Notes: generated by a model not told the origin, from the letters alone. DNA of 64,000 bases from Nitrospinaceae bacterium UBA7883 (GCA_002500605.1 DLRR01000002.1:146-64145), one strand, 5' to 3'; numbered from the stretch's first letter, positions 8,804-17,872 are shown. Numbers and translations: made by a program.

Positions 8804-8998
8804 GTTACGTACCCTAGTCGTAAGATTACTATATTCAATCTAAGGCAAACGAAGAGGGATTCTATACCCAAAGTTTTTTTAATGCAATACCTACAAATAT
8901 GAAAAGACTACAAAGATGATTTTGCATGCACAAAAAAGAAGTTGTAAAGTTCAATGAGAGCAAGTAACCCTATAAAGGGTTAAATTTGTACGACAAAC

Positions 8999-9562
8999 CT
9001 AATTTGTTTTATCTGGGCCTATCTGATATTCAGACTGACCTATTTCGTACAAATCCTTTCCACTAATGTCGTTTATTACAACACAGCGAAAATCTTCTAC
9101 CTCCATACGACGAATAGATTCCGGTCCAAGATCTTTATAAGCTACAATTTCAACACTTCTTATTGATTTTGCTATTAGGGCAGCTGCTCCTCCAATGGCT
9201 GCAAAGTAAATGGCCCTGTAATTAATCATGGCTTGCACTACATTGTCGGCCCGTTTACCTTTGCCGATCATCCCTTTCATGCCGACATCCATTAATCTTT
9301 CAGCATATGCATCCATCCGGTAGCTGGTTGTTGGTCCGGCAGAGCCTACTACTGCAGATGGTTTAGATGGTGAAGGGCCAACATAATAGATTATTGATCC
9401 TTCTATATTAAATGGAAGTTCTTTGCCTTCGTCCAGGAGATCGACAAGGCGCTTGTGGGCTACGTCGCGAGCTGTATATAGATATCCGGATATACTCACT
9501 TGGTCTCCAGCACTGAGGTCAGCAATAATGTCATCAGTTAGTGGGGTTGTAATCTTTTTCAT
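8999..9562 (-). CDS. fumB: Class I fumarase, beta (C-terminal) subunit
   Basis: This 187-residue protein matches the C-terminal half of iron-sulfur class I fumarases, including the G-PTTS-RMD block (VGSAGPTTSYRMDAY, about 72-86) and GKGKR near residue 102. With the alpha subunit it interconverts fumarate and malate. The split arrangement occurs in archaea and many anaerobic bacteria, while E. coli FumA is one fused chain. The start lies 11 bases after the alpha stop. Tartrate dehydratase has the same fold and split; neighbouring sdh genes favour fumarase. A small hairpin (8966-8981) lies just beyond its stop but has no T tract. Confidence 0.9.
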   Translation of the reverse strand: MKKITTPLTDDIIADLSAGDQVSISGYLYTARDVAHKRLVDLLDEGKELPFNIEGSIIYYVGPSPSKPSAVVGSAGPTTSYRMDAYAERLMDVGMKGMIGKGKRADNVVQAMINYRAIYFAAIGGAAALIAKSIRSVEIVAYKDLGPESIRRMEVEDFRCVVINDISGKDLYEIGQSEYQIGPDKTN

Positions 9563-9573
9563 CTTAACCCTAA

Positions 9574-10413
9574 CTATAAGACCATTTCTTTATGCCTGCT
9601 GGCATGACAACACAGGTTCACTGCTAATGGCAGTGTTGCAATATGGCATGGATGTTTTATAATGTGGACTGCCAAGGCATAATTTCTTCCACCGAGACCT
9701 TGAGGGCCAATACCAAGGTTGTTTATTCTAACTAGCAACTCACTCTCCATTTCTTTAAGCTCGAGATCTGGGTTCTCTGAACCGATATCACGAAGCAGTG
9801 CTCTTTTTGCCAAAATTGCCGCTTTTTCTGGTGTTCCACCTATGGCAACTGCAACTATTACTGGGGGACAAGGATTCGACCCTGCCTCCTGGCAGCGTTG
9901 GACAACAAAGTCCATTATGGCATTCTTGCCACCAGACGGTGTGAGCATAGTAACTCTTGACATATTTTCCGACCCGCCACCTTTTGGTGCAATAGTAATT
10001 TTAAAAATATCACCATCAACAATATCCGTTATTATCACGGCTGGTGTATTGGTATTGGTATTGATCCTTGTAAACGGGTCGCATATCGACTTCCTTAGAT
10101 ATCCATCTTCATAGCCTTTGCGCACACCATCGTTAATAGCATCATTGAGTGAGCCGCCTGTAATATGAACTTCTTGTCCCACTTCCAAAAAGACCACTGT
10201 TATTCCAGTGTCTTGGCACATTGGAACCTGTTCGGTTTTTGCTATCTCCGCATTTTCTAACAGTGCCTCGAAAATAGCTTTCCCATTGGGTGATTCCTCA
10301 GTCTTCAACCCCCTCTTAAAGGCTCCTAATACATCTTCACCTAACCTATAGTTGGCATCCATGCAGAGTTTACGAACAGCTTCTATAATTTGAGTTATGC
10401 TTATTTCTCTCAT
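9574..10413 (-). CDS. fumA: Class I fumarase, alpha (N-terminal) subunit
   Basis: A 279-residue protein equal to the N-terminal, [4Fe-4S]-binding half of class I fumarase. Cluster ligands are probably the Cys of MCQDTG (about 62-66), the Cys of SNPCPP (about 180) and a Cys in the C-terminal HPCHIATLPLAVNLCCH region. The substrate-binding PKGGGSEN block is at about 142-149. The catalytic cluster of this class is labile in oxygen, which contrasts with the oxidase genes at 39-45 kb. It is first in its two-gene operon and close to sdhA-sdhB-sdhE on the same strand. Confidence 0.92.
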   Translation of the reverse strand: MREISITQIIEAVRKLCMDANYRLGEDVLGAFKRGLKTEESPNGKAIFEALLENAEIAKTEQVPMCQDTGITVVFLEVGQEVHITGGSLNDAINDGVRKGYEDGYLRKSICDPFTRINTNTNTPAVIITDIVDGDIFKITIAPKGGGSENMSRVTMLTPSGGKNAIMDFVVQRCQEAGSNPCPPVIVAVAIGGTPEKAAILAKRALLRDIGSENPDLELKEMESELLVRINNLGIGPQGLGGRNYALAVHIIKHPCHIATLPLAVNLCCHASRHKEMVL

Positions 10414-10517
10414 AAGAAATATTTTGCATTCTCGTTTAGGCTGATGTCAAGACCAAGCCGAAAAAATTAATAATATGGATAATGTTTTTTGATTACCTAG
10501 TGTGTGATTCGTTGCCA

Positions 10518-10537
10518 CATAAAAAATATTTTTTATG
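10518..10537. promoter_or_regulatory. Perfect 20-base AT-rich palindrome in a probable promoter
   Basis: The 20 bases read identically on both strands with no central loop; each half-site is CATAAAAAAT. The palindrome lies between TTGCCA (10512-10517), five of six to a -35 box, and TATATT (10539-10544), a good -10 box. The spacer of 21 bases is longer than normal. Palindromes in over-long spacers are known for MerR-family activators (19-20 bases), so this may be an operator. The sequence is seen; the role is inferred. Start of the following gene is 33 bases downstream. Confidence 0.45.
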
Positions 10538-10570
10538 GTATATTTTTTAAAGTTTTTATTAGGAATGTTG

Positions 10571-11269
10571 ATGAAATATAGTCATGTTGGAATCGCTGTA
10601 ATAATAGCAGTCTCAGTATTTGGGTTTGAGGTAAAACAAGCATACGCTGGACAGTACCACTCTAAGGCTGACTGGGTTGCAAAGCAAATCACACAAATTT
10701 TTACAAGTTTCGAAAGCGTGGTGGCCAAAGAATACAAGGGTAGATTATATATAACATCTCCGAGTAATGGCTCGTATCACAAAGGGGCTATGATAGTGAT
10801 AAGGTCAACAAATGGAGAAATTTCTGCGTATGGACTGATAGAAGAAGTTGCTCCAAAATATGCCTCAAGCAAAATATTGAAACAATTTGGTAAAGTAATT
10901 GAGAGAAATAGCAGAGTATCTGGTGTAGGGTCAAAGGTTAGACTGCTTTTTCTGGGCGGACCAACAGAAGATATAATAGCAGCTAGATTTATTTCTGATA
11001 TCGAGGAGTCACTCAGAGAGTCTAAGATTGTAGAGCTCCCGCCTTCCGATATAGGTCACTTTCTGCTTCAAAAATCTATGGATGGCACACCTTCCACAGT
11101 TCCAAAATCAACCCTTCGTAAAACTGCCAACGCCATACAAGCTGATTACATAGTCATGCTAACACTGGAGAAGCAGGGGTCACCAGCAAACTTAAAACTC
11201 AATTTGTTAAACAAAGACACATCCCAATTGTTGATGCTAAACTTTTCTTGGCCAGGAGTTAAGGGGTAA
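10571..11269 (+). CDS. Exported protein of unknown function, possibly CsgG/FlgT-like fold
   Basis: I do not recognise the family with certainty. The chosen ATG has AGGA six bases upstream and gives a 232-residue protein with a typical signal peptide: a hydrophobic stretch and cleavage after AYA, leaving a mature start GQYHS. An in-frame ATG at 10535 lies inside the palindrome and is unlikely. The mature part seems to have two domains. Residues about 45-120 are beta-rich with GAMIVIRS, and the last 110 residues show the pattern ADYIVMLTLEKQG plus LNLLNKDTSQLL seen in CsgG, TolB-N and FlgT middle domains. A periplasmic or outer-membrane role is inferred. It stands alone between divergent and convergent neighbours. 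Confidence 0.6.
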   Translation: MKYSHVGIAVIIAVSVFGFEVKQAYAGQYHSKADWVAKQITQIFTSFESVVAKEYKGRLYITSPSNGSYHKGAMIVIRSTNGEISAYGLIEEVAPKYASSKILKQFGKVIERNSRVSGVGSKVRLLFLGGPTEDIIAARFISDIEESLRESKIVELPPSDIGHFLLQKSMDGTPSTVPKSTLRKTANAIQADYIVMLTLEKQGSPANLKLNLLNKDTSQLLMLNFSWPGVKG

Positions 11270-11335
11270 TACCTGCCTAGTCTTAATTATTGGCTTCTAA
11301 TATTGCTTTTTGTGTTTTGCTAGGACTCTTTCGGC

Positions 11336-12331
11336 TTACTTAACATTTAAATGCCTTTCGAAAAAAGCTTTCATCTTTAAGCCATACTCAGTTGGATACA
11401 TTAACATTGCGTCCACGTGATAGGCGTCTTTGACAAGCCAAAAATTTGCTTTGATATGGTTGTTGCTAGCATATTGTTTCAAAAAGTAAAAATGGTGTGG
11501 AGGTACACGCTGATCCTTAGCACCATGTGTAAAAAAGTAGTTTTGTTTACTAGATAATGAGTAAGCAGGGGACAATTTTGTAGGATCTATTCCAGTCAAA
11601 ATTCTTCCCGCAAAACTAACCGCAGGTGCAAAATCATGCGGAAAGTTATAACGGTAAATTTCGTCCTTTAAAATCATACGAAATTCAGCCAGTGAACTTT
11701 CTGACCATATAGCTTTAATGCTTGGTTCTTCCTTTGCTGCAAAAATTGCTGACGTAGCCCCAAGGGATATGCCATGAATACCAATTTTATCCTTCGAAAA
11801 GCCACGTTTAGTTAAAAAATCAAACGCGCCTAAAACATCTCTGTACTCTGATAAACCTAAGTTTTCATATTCACTCACAATTGAACTTTGCCCGTAGTTG
11901 CGTAGATCAATTGTAAGGGCATTGATACCGTTGTTAATTAAGAGACTAGCGACAAGATTAGATTCCCACTTGCATTTTCCATTTGGAAAAATTCCATGAA
12001 CAACTATAACTATTGGTTTATTTGGATGATAATTAAACAGCCAACCGCTAATCTGAATATCATCATCTCTGGATGGGAAAAAAACCTCCTCCCACTTATC
12101 TAGGTGGTACCTTGCAGAATCAAAGTTTTTTCTCAGCTTGCTTTTAGCTTCAATTTTGTACTTTTGGTAGCCCTTTTGTGCTGACCAAGTATTTGGAAGC
12201 GATCCTTCGTGATCTCCACATGAATGGTCAATTCGTAGAATTGTGTGAGCTAAATAAAAACCCACACAAAAGTACACAATTACAATAAAAAGCAGTAATC
12301 CAACGAATGGAAAATAAAATTTGTTTCTCAT
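11336..12331 (-). CDS. Membrane-anchored alpha/beta hydrolase
   Basis: A 331-residue serine hydrolase with an N-terminal membrane segment (about 8-30), so the catalytic domain is probably periplasmic. The triad is visible: nucleophile Ser189 in GISLG, Asp273 in AKDQRVP, and His305 in AYHVDAM. The oxyanion-hole region VVHGIFPNG is at about 110-118. It resembles the BAAT/DUF1749 and prolyl-oligopeptidase-like hydrolases in which a signal-anchor precedes the catalytic domain; the substrate is unknown. It is convergent with the exported protein at 10571 and divergent from proS. Confidence 0.8.
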   Translation of the reverse strand: MRNKFYFPFVGLLLFIVIVYFCVGFYLAHTILRIDHSCGDHEGSLPNTWSAQKGYQKYKIEAKSKLRKNFDSARYHLDKWEEVFFPSRDDDIQISGWLFNYHPNKPIVIVVHGIFPNGKCKWESNLVASLLINNGINALTIDLRNYGQSSIVSEYENLGLSEYRDVLGAFDFLTKRGFSKDKIGIHGISLGATSAIFAAKEEPSIKAIWSESSLAEFRMILKDEIYRYNFPHDFAPAVSFAGRILTGIDPTKLSPAYSLSSKQNYFFTHGAKDQRVPPHHFYFLKQYASNNHIKANFWLVKDAYHVDAMLMYPTEYGLKMKAFFERHLNVK

Positions 12332-12556
12332 CGCTAATTTTTACTTTGACGTTTTGCATAGCATATTAGTCTATCTATCAAAATCATTTGCAAGTTTAGC
12401 AATTTTCAGCAATTATTAGTAGGTTGTTCTACTAGTATTGAGGCGAATCTGTTTAAAGTACTGGGGATTTAGCTTGATGTTTACAATCCAATGTCTATTC
12501 TACCGGATAAGTCTAAAGATTGGCAAATTCAACCGCTTAACCGAAAGGGCTTACAC

Positions 12557-14278
12557 TTGAGATACTCAAGGTACTTCATTCCAACTTTGAAAGAAATACC
12601 TGCTGAAGCAGAGGTGATTAGCCACCAGCTTATGCTTAGAGCAGGAATGATTCGCAAACTTGCGGCCGGGGTCTACTCGATACTGCCACTTGGGGTTAGA
12701 GTTGTACGTAAGGTGGAAGCTATTATCCGCAAAGAGATGGACAAATCAGGTGCAATGGAAGTGATTTTACCTTCTATCCAGCCAGCCGAACTTTGGAAGG
12801 AAGCTGGGAGATGGAATTTCTATGGAAAGGAACTTCTAAGGATAAGTGATAGAAACGACCGCGAGTTTTGTTATGCTCCTACTGCTGAAGAAGCTGTCAC
12901 TGACTTGGTACGTGGCGAGGTTCGTTCTTACAAAGATCTACCCATTAACCTTTACCAAATACAGACAAAGTTCCGAGATGAGATTAGACCACGCTTTGGA
13001 GTAATGAGGGCTAGGGAATTCTCTATGAAAGATGCGTATAGTTTTGATACGGATCAGGATGGTATCGATCATACATATATACAAATGAAACAAACTTACA
13101 AATCAATTTTTAAGCAGTGCGGCCTAAAGTTCAAAGTGGTGGAGGCTGATACGGGGCAGATAGGTGGCTCATCTTCCCATGAGTTCATGGTTTTAGCAGA
13201 ATCCGGTGAAGACACCATCGCCTATTGTGATGAATGCAATTTTGCATCTAATATCGAAAAGGTTAGTCTGGACAACTGCGAATTCGCTTATGATGGAAAC
13301 CACTTGCCGATGCAAGAAATCGACACTCCTCAGCTAAAAACCATTGGAGAAGTATCGGAGTTTTTAGGGGTATCACCACAAAAATTCTTCAAAACCCTAG
13401 TGTACAAAACTGATGATGAGAATAATAAAGCTGTTGTGGCAGTGTGTAGAGGAGATCACAGCATCAATCCTGTAAAACTTGCAAATGCAATAGGTGTCAA
13501 TGAAGTAACACTTGCGAATGAAGAGTTGATTGAATCTGTTACGGGAGCTCCAGTGGGGTTTGTTGGACCAATTGGATTAAAAAAAGTCTCAGTTTATGGA
13601 GACTATTCTATAAAGCCAATTTTAAATGGAATCACTGGTGCGAACAAGAAAGACAAGCACATGAAAAACGTAAATTCTAACCGTGATATGACACATGTTG
13701 TGTGGAAGGATATTCGAAACCCTGTGGATGGAGACAGTTGCCCGGCTATCGGTGTTGGAAAATTAAGCCTAGCAAAGGGAATTGAGGTAGGACATATATT
13801 TAAGTTAGGAGCAAAATATTCTAAATCAATGGGAGCTACATTTTTAGATAAAAACGGCAAGGAAAAACCGATGCTTATGGGGTGTTACGGAATTGGAGTG
13901 GCAAGAACCATCGCTTCAGCTATTGAACAAAGTCATGATGAAAAAGGAATTGTCTGGCCAGTTTCGATAGCACCGTTCAAGGTCATTGTTATACTACTGC
14001 AACCAAAAGAAGAGCTTGTGGTTACTACTGCTGAAATGATATACGCTGATCTTATCAAGGCTGGCCATGATCCAATTTTGGATGACCGTGATCAGCGGCC
14101 AGGTGTTAAATTCAATGAAGCCGATTTAATAGGTTTTCCGGTTCAGGTAATAGTTGGAAAAAAAAGCGTGGCCAATAAAAAGGCCGAGATAAAAGTCCGT
14201 AAAACCGGTAAAATTCAAGATGTTCCACTAGAAACCATTACAGACACGATAATTAGCACACTTGATGGTTTGGGTTAG
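12557..14278 (+). CDS. proS: Prolyl-tRNA synthetase, bacterial type
   Basis: ProS charges tRNA-Pro. The TTG start at 12557 is preferred over the in-frame ATG at 12491. It gives the usual beginning RYSRYFIPTLKEIPAEAE, has GAAAGGG seven bases upstream, and yields 573 residues, the normal size (E. coli has 572); the ATG would add 22 residues. Class II motif 2 is seen in FRDEIRPRFGVMRAREFSMKDA and motif 3 in GCYGIGVARTIASA. The YbaK-like editing domain that removes alanyl-tRNA-Pro lies between them (about residues 215-375). The anticodon-binding domain is C-terminal. It is monocistronic on present evidence. Confidence 0.96.
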   Translation: MRYSRYFIPTLKEIPAEAEVISHQLMLRAGMIRKLAAGVYSILPLGVRVVRKVEAIIRKEMDKSGAMEVILPSIQPAELWKEAGRWNFYGKELLRISDRNDREFCYAPTAEEAVTDLVRGEVRSYKDLPINLYQIQTKFRDEIRPRFGVMRAREFSMKDAYSFDTDQDGIDHTYIQMKQTYKSIFKQCGLKFKVVEADTGQIGGSSSHEFMVLAESGEDTIAYCDECNFASNIEKVSLDNCEFAYDGNHLPMQEIDTPQLKTIGEVSEFLGVSPQKFFKTLVYKTDDENNKAVVAVCRGDHSINPVKLANAIGVNEVTLANEELIESVTGAPVGFVGPIGLKKVSVYGDYSIKPILNGITGANKKDKHMKNVNSNRDMTHVVWKDIRNPVDGDSCPAIGVGKLSLAKGIEVGHIFKLGAKYSKSMGATFLDKNGKEKPMLMGCYGIGVARTIASAIEQSHDEKGIVWPVSIAPFKVIVILLQPKEELVVTTAEMIYADLIKAGHDPILDDRDQRPGVKFNEADLIGFPVQVIVGKKSVANKKAEIKVRKTGKIQDVPLETITDTIISTLDGLG

Positions 14279-14436
14279 GATAAAAAATTATCCGGGGAAT
14301 GTAGGGTCAAATTTGCAATTTAGTAATATTTACCTTTTTGCATTTTTTAGGCTTGGTTGTCTTAAGGTATAGTAGGCAAAAGAAATTGTTAGGCGAGTAA
14401 TTAAGTTCTTATAACCAAAATGAAAAAGTGGTTACT

Positions 14437-15582
14437 ATGAAAAAAAATACTGCAAAGGTCAAGAAAAAGTCAATGGCAGCTGATAAGAAGCCAGTCAGCA
14501 AAAATAAAGAGCCGGGCATGACCGATATCCGTGAAAAAATAGACCAAATAGATATCAAGCTAATAAAGCTTCTGAACCAGAGGGCCAGCCTTGGCATAGA
14601 CATAGCAAAAGTCAAAGAGAAGACCGGGGCACCAATTTTTCTGCCAGCCAGAGAAAACCAGATTTTGAAAAAAATAATTAAGGTTAATAAAGGGCCCCTC
14701 TCCAACTCATCACTAGCCCATGTGTTTCGTGAGATATTTAGTGGTACACGCGCAGTAGAGAAAACACTGAAAGTTTCTTGTCTTGGACCAGCGGGATCCT
14801 TCAGTCACCTAGCTGCCTTGCGCTTATTTGGACAATCCAGCGTACACATGCTAGGTTCTGGCATCGACATGGTGTTCACTAATGTTGAGAGAGGGACAGC
14901 TAACTTCGGGCTAGTACCAATAGAGAATACTATTGAGGGAACTGTCGGCCAAACTTTGGATCTTTTTATAGACTCTCCAGTAAAAATTATTTCTGAGACC
15001 TATTATGAGATTCACTTAAACTTACTATCCAATGTTTCAAAACTGGATAAAATAAAGACGCTTTATACTCATTATATGCCACTTGGGCAATGCAGGGGCT
15101 GGATTACCCGAAACATTCCTTCGGCTAAGGTTGTTCAAACAGCATCCTCAGCAGACGCAGCGATAAATGCCAAAAAAACGCCAAATTCGGCATCTATCGG
15201 TGCTCACGAAGCGGCTAGGATATATGGCCTTAAGGTTTTGGCAGAAAGAATTGAAGAAAGACAAGGAAATCAGACAAGGTTTCTAGTTATCTCTATGCAA
15301 GATTCTCCGGCTAGTGGGAATGACAAAACATCGATAATGTTCTCCACAAAAGATGTATCTGGGGCACTTAGTAATGTTTTGCGCCCATTTGCCACCAAGG
15401 GAGTAAACCTTTCTAAAATCCAATCTAGGCCTAGCCCAGGAAAAGATTGGGAATACGTTTTCTTTGCTGATTTCACAGGGCACCTTGACGACCCACGGGT
15501 TAAGTGGGTCATGAATAAAGTCAAGCTACAAACAAGTTTTTTAAAGAGCCTTGGTTCTTATCCGGCCGGACGAGTCGATTGA
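14437..15582 (+). CDS. pheA: Bifunctional chorismate mutase/prephenate dehydratase
   Basis: PheA turns chorismate into prephenate and then phenylpyruvate for phenylalanine. The order is a lysine-rich N-terminal extension (about 1-28), a chorismate mutase domain (about 30-110, IREKIDQIDIKLIKLLNQR), a prephenate dehydratase domain beginning CLGPAGSFSHLAALRLFG (about 118), the catalytic TRF motif (NQTRFLVIS, near 285), and a C-terminal ACT domain for phenylalanine feedback (SGALSNVLRPFATKGVNLSKIQSRP). The ATG at 14437 is used; an in-frame GTG at 14428 is equally weak in ribosome binding site. A strong hairpin with T tract follows it before tyrA. Confidence 0.95.
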   Translation: MKKNTAKVKKKSMAADKKPVSKNKEPGMTDIREKIDQIDIKLIKLLNQRASLGIDIAKVKEKTGAPIFLPARENQILKKIIKVNKGPLSNSSLAHVFREIFSGTRAVEKTLKVSCLGPAGSFSHLAALRLFGQSSVHMLGSGIDMVFTNVERGTANFGLVPIENTIEGTVGQTLDLFIDSPVKIISETYYEIHLNLLSNVSKLDKIKTLYTHYMPLGQCRGWITRNIPSAKVVQTASSADAAINAKKTPNSASIGAHEAARIYGLKVLAERIEERQGNQTRFLVISMQDSPASGNDKTSIMFSTKDVSGALSNVLRPFATKGVNLSKIQSRPSPGKDWEYVFFADFTGHLDDPRVKWVMNKVKLQTSFLKSLGSYPAGRVD

Positions 15583-15609
15583 TTTTAACCAATTTAAACA
15601 GGAAACTCT

Positions 15610-15640
15610 CCTACCTTCAACGGAGGTAGGTTTACTTTTT
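15610..15640 (+). terminator. Hairpin with T tract between pheA and tyrA
   Basis: CCTACCTTC (15610-15618) pairs with GGAGGTAGG (15622-15630) over nine base pairs including one T-G pair, with a three-base loop, followed by TTTACTTTTTT. This is a good Rho-independent terminator by shape. It ends only about 14 bases before the tyrA start codon, leaving little room for a separate promoter and leader. Confidence 0.75.
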
Positions 15641-15654
15641 TGGATTAGCGGAAA

Positions 15655-16527
15655 ATGAAACCTTTATTTGAGCATATTGTAATCGCAGGTGTAGGGCTGA
15701 TTGGAGGGTCGTTGGGTATTGCCGGAAAAAAGGCTGGGGTTTTCGGTAAAGTAACAGGAGTGGGCCGTAAAACGGCTAATCTGGAGTTAGCCCTTGAAAA
15801 AGGATTAGTCGATCAGGTTTCTACTAACCTAGCATCTGTTTGCCACAATGCCGATATTTTTTTTGCAGCAACGCCATCGGAATCAATCTCAAATGTTTGT
15901 TTGGAGGCAGCTAAATACTTGCCTGACCAATGTGTAATTACTGATGGCGGCTCGGTAAAGAAAGAGATAGTTGTAAAAATAGAAAAAGAGTTGCCTAATA
16001 ACATACACTTCATTGGAGGCCATCCGATAGCCGGAACAGAGAAATCTGGAGCTGGTGCCGCTATTGAAACGTTATTTCAAAACAGGTACACAATTCTCAC
16101 TCCTACCAAAAATACCGATGCCAAAGCCAAGTCGAAGGTAAAAGAAATGTGGCAAACGTTAGGATCTGATGTTCGGCTTATGGACCCTGAAGAACATGAT
16201 CAAGCAATGGCTGTGATTAGTCACCTTCCCCACTTTGCCGCATATGCTTTAGTTGAAACCATATTGGGGGCAGACCCATCCGGAGAAATCCAAAGGTTTG
16301 TGGCTGGTGGATTTAATGACACAACTAGAATCGCTGCCAGTGACCCTAAGATGTGGCGTGACATTTTTTCAATGAACCGTAAACCACTTCTTAAATCCAT
16401 CGAGCAGTTTGAACAGTCAATTACCAGCTTTAAGGAGGCAATCCTCAATGACGAATTTGATAAGCTACAAAATCGTTTAAAGCTGGTAAAAACTGCCCGC
16501 AAGAGCATGGATGACCATTGCAAATAG
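15655..16527 (+). CDS. tyrA: Prephenate dehydrogenase
   Basis: TyrA oxidises and decarboxylates prephenate to 4-hydroxyphenylpyruvate for tyrosine. The 290-residue protein has the N-terminal dinucleotide-binding motif GVGLIGGSLG (about 13-22), the conserved catalytic region GGHPIAGTEKSGAGAA (about 121-136) with the active-site His, and the VISHLPH block near 190. There is no fused chorismate mutase and no clear ACT domain. It follows pheA by 72 bases with a terminator-like hairpin between. Upstream of the ATG there is only a weak GCGGAA as ribosome binding site. Confidence 0.95.
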   Translation: MKPLFEHIVIAGVGLIGGSLGIAGKKAGVFGKVTGVGRKTANLELALEKGLVDQVSTNLASVCHNADIFFAATPSESISNVCLEAAKYLPDQCVITDGGSVKKEIVVKIEKELPNNIHFIGGHPIAGTEKSGAGAAIETLFQNRYTILTPTKNTDAKAKSKVKEMWQTLGSDVRLMDPEEHDQAMAVISHLPHFAAYALVETILGADPSGEIQRFVAGGFNDTTRIAASDPKMWRDIFSMNRKPLLKSIEQFEQSITSFKEAILNDEFDKLQNRLKLVKTARKSMDDHCK

Positions 16528-16692
16528 CAGATAGCAATTGAAGGGTCATAGTCTCGCAATATTGATTCCAGTGGTTATGCTTTGCCTCAAGTTTATAAGC
16601 GAGGAGTCTCAAAAAATCCACATTGGTTATGGGATTGATGCGAAAATAGAACTTTCGGCTATTTTGACTAACATTAATTTATATATGCTGAC

Positions 16693-17127
16693 ATGGTAAT
16701 TAACAAATACAAAGAAAGTAGTGTGATCATGGGGCGTGTGCCACATGGATCAGACTTGCTGGAATGGATTACAGAATTACTGGTCAAGGAGCAAATAACC
16801 CTAGGGACCATTTCCTTGATTGGCGCAGTTTCACAGGCGGCATACTCATATTACAACCAGGCTGAGCAAACCTACCACACCATAGGCCCAGTTGAAAAAG
16901 ACCTGGAGATACTCTCCGCTATTGGCAACATATCGCTAAAAGATGGTGAACCATTTGCCCATATCCATATAATTTTCAGCGACGATAACGGTAAAGCCTT
17001 TGGCGGTCACCTGGTTAATGGGACGATTATATTTGCAGGCGAATTCCATATCACATTGCTTTCAGGGCCTACTCTGCAGCGTGAGATCGACAAGATCACA
17101 GGGCTAAATTTGTGGAGAAGTGAATAA
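16693..17127 (+). CDS. PPC (DUF296) domain protein
   Basis: A 144-residue single-domain protein of the plant-and-prokaryote-conserved (PPC/DUF296) family, related to the domain next to AT-hooks in plant AHL proteins. Diagnostic are HIHIIFSDDNGKAFGGHL (about 96-113), whose three histidines are expected to bind a metal ion, and the later GEFHITLL strand. Bacterial members form trimers; their biochemical role is not established. No AT-hook or other DNA-binding extension is present. It sits between tyrA and cmk, where aroA is often found in related gene orders. Confidence 0.85.
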   Translation: MVINKYKESSVIMGRVPHGSDLLEWITELLVKEQITLGTISLIGAVSQAAYSYYNQAEQTYHTIGPVEKDLEILSAIGNISLKDGEPFAHIHIIFSDDNGKAFGGHLVNGTIIFAGEFHITLLSGPTLQREIDKITGLNLWRSE

Positions 17128-17176
17128 AGCCAATATGGCCTATTACTTTCCATTAAACACACTGGCTTAAATCCTA

Positions 17177-17872
17177 ATGGACAGGGATAAATTACCGCAC
17201 AGTTTTGTAGTTGCCATAGATGGTCCTGCAGGGTCGGGTAAATCAACCCTAGCCAAACTCCTAGCAAAAGAGATCAATGCCAAGGTGATAGATACGGGAG
17301 CCATGTATCGTTCAGTTACAGCAATAGCTATGGACTCAGGAATAGACATCACCAATGAAAGTGCAGTTGTAAAAAAAACAAATAGTGTTGAGATTGTTTT
17401 TCGATCTTACGCAGATGGGCAAAAGGTAATTGTTAATGGTCAAAATTATACTGAGAGGATAAGGGATCCAATTATTTCAGATACGGTTTCTATTGTGGCA
17501 TCCTACGCTCTCGTTAGGGCAAAGATGATTGAAAAACAAAGAGAAATGGGATCAACGGGTCGAATAGTAATGGAGGGTCGTGATATTGGCAGTTTTGTTT
17601 TTCCCAAGGCTGAGTTCAAGTTTTTCTTGTTGGCCAACGATGAAATTCGAGCCAGACGACGAATGACCGAACTCAAAAATGCTGGCATAGAAGCCTCTAT
17701 TGAAGAAGTGTTGAGAAATATTAAAGACCGGGACAGGCTCGACAGTTCAAGAATTAGCTCTCCTCTGGTAAAAGCTGACGGTGCCGTTGAGATTAACACA
17801 TCCAATTTGAATATTGACGAAGCCCTTTCAAGGATGTTAGATTGCATCTTCTCAGGCGGTGGGGGTAGCTAA
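17177..17872 (+). CDS. cmk: Cytidylate kinase
   Basis: Cmk phosphorylates CMP and dCMP. The 231 residues contain the P-loop DGPAGSGKST (about 15-24), the KVIDTGAMYRSVTAIA block that binds the base, EGRDIGSFVFPKA (about 134-146), and the lid region DRDRLDSSR. The length is normal. cmk followed by rpsA is one of the more conserved bacterial gene pairs, which supports both calls. The ribosome binding site before the ATG is weak. Confidence 0.96.
   Translation: MDRDKLPHSFVVAIDGPAGSGKSTLAKLLAKEINAKVIDTGAMYRSVTAIAMDSGIDITNESAVVKKTNSVEIVFRSYADGQKVIVNGQNYTERIRDPIISDTVSIVASYALVRAKMIEKQREMGSTGRIVMEGRDIGSFVFPKAEFKFFLLANDEIRARRRMTELKNAGIEASIEEVLRNIKDRDRLDSSRISSPLVKADGAVEINTSNLNIDEALSRMLDCIFSGGGGS

Noticed and set aside
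8966..8981. Hairpin AACCCT/AGGGTT after the fumarase genes
   Set aside because: It has a six-pair stem but no T tract on the minus strand, so it is not called a terminator.
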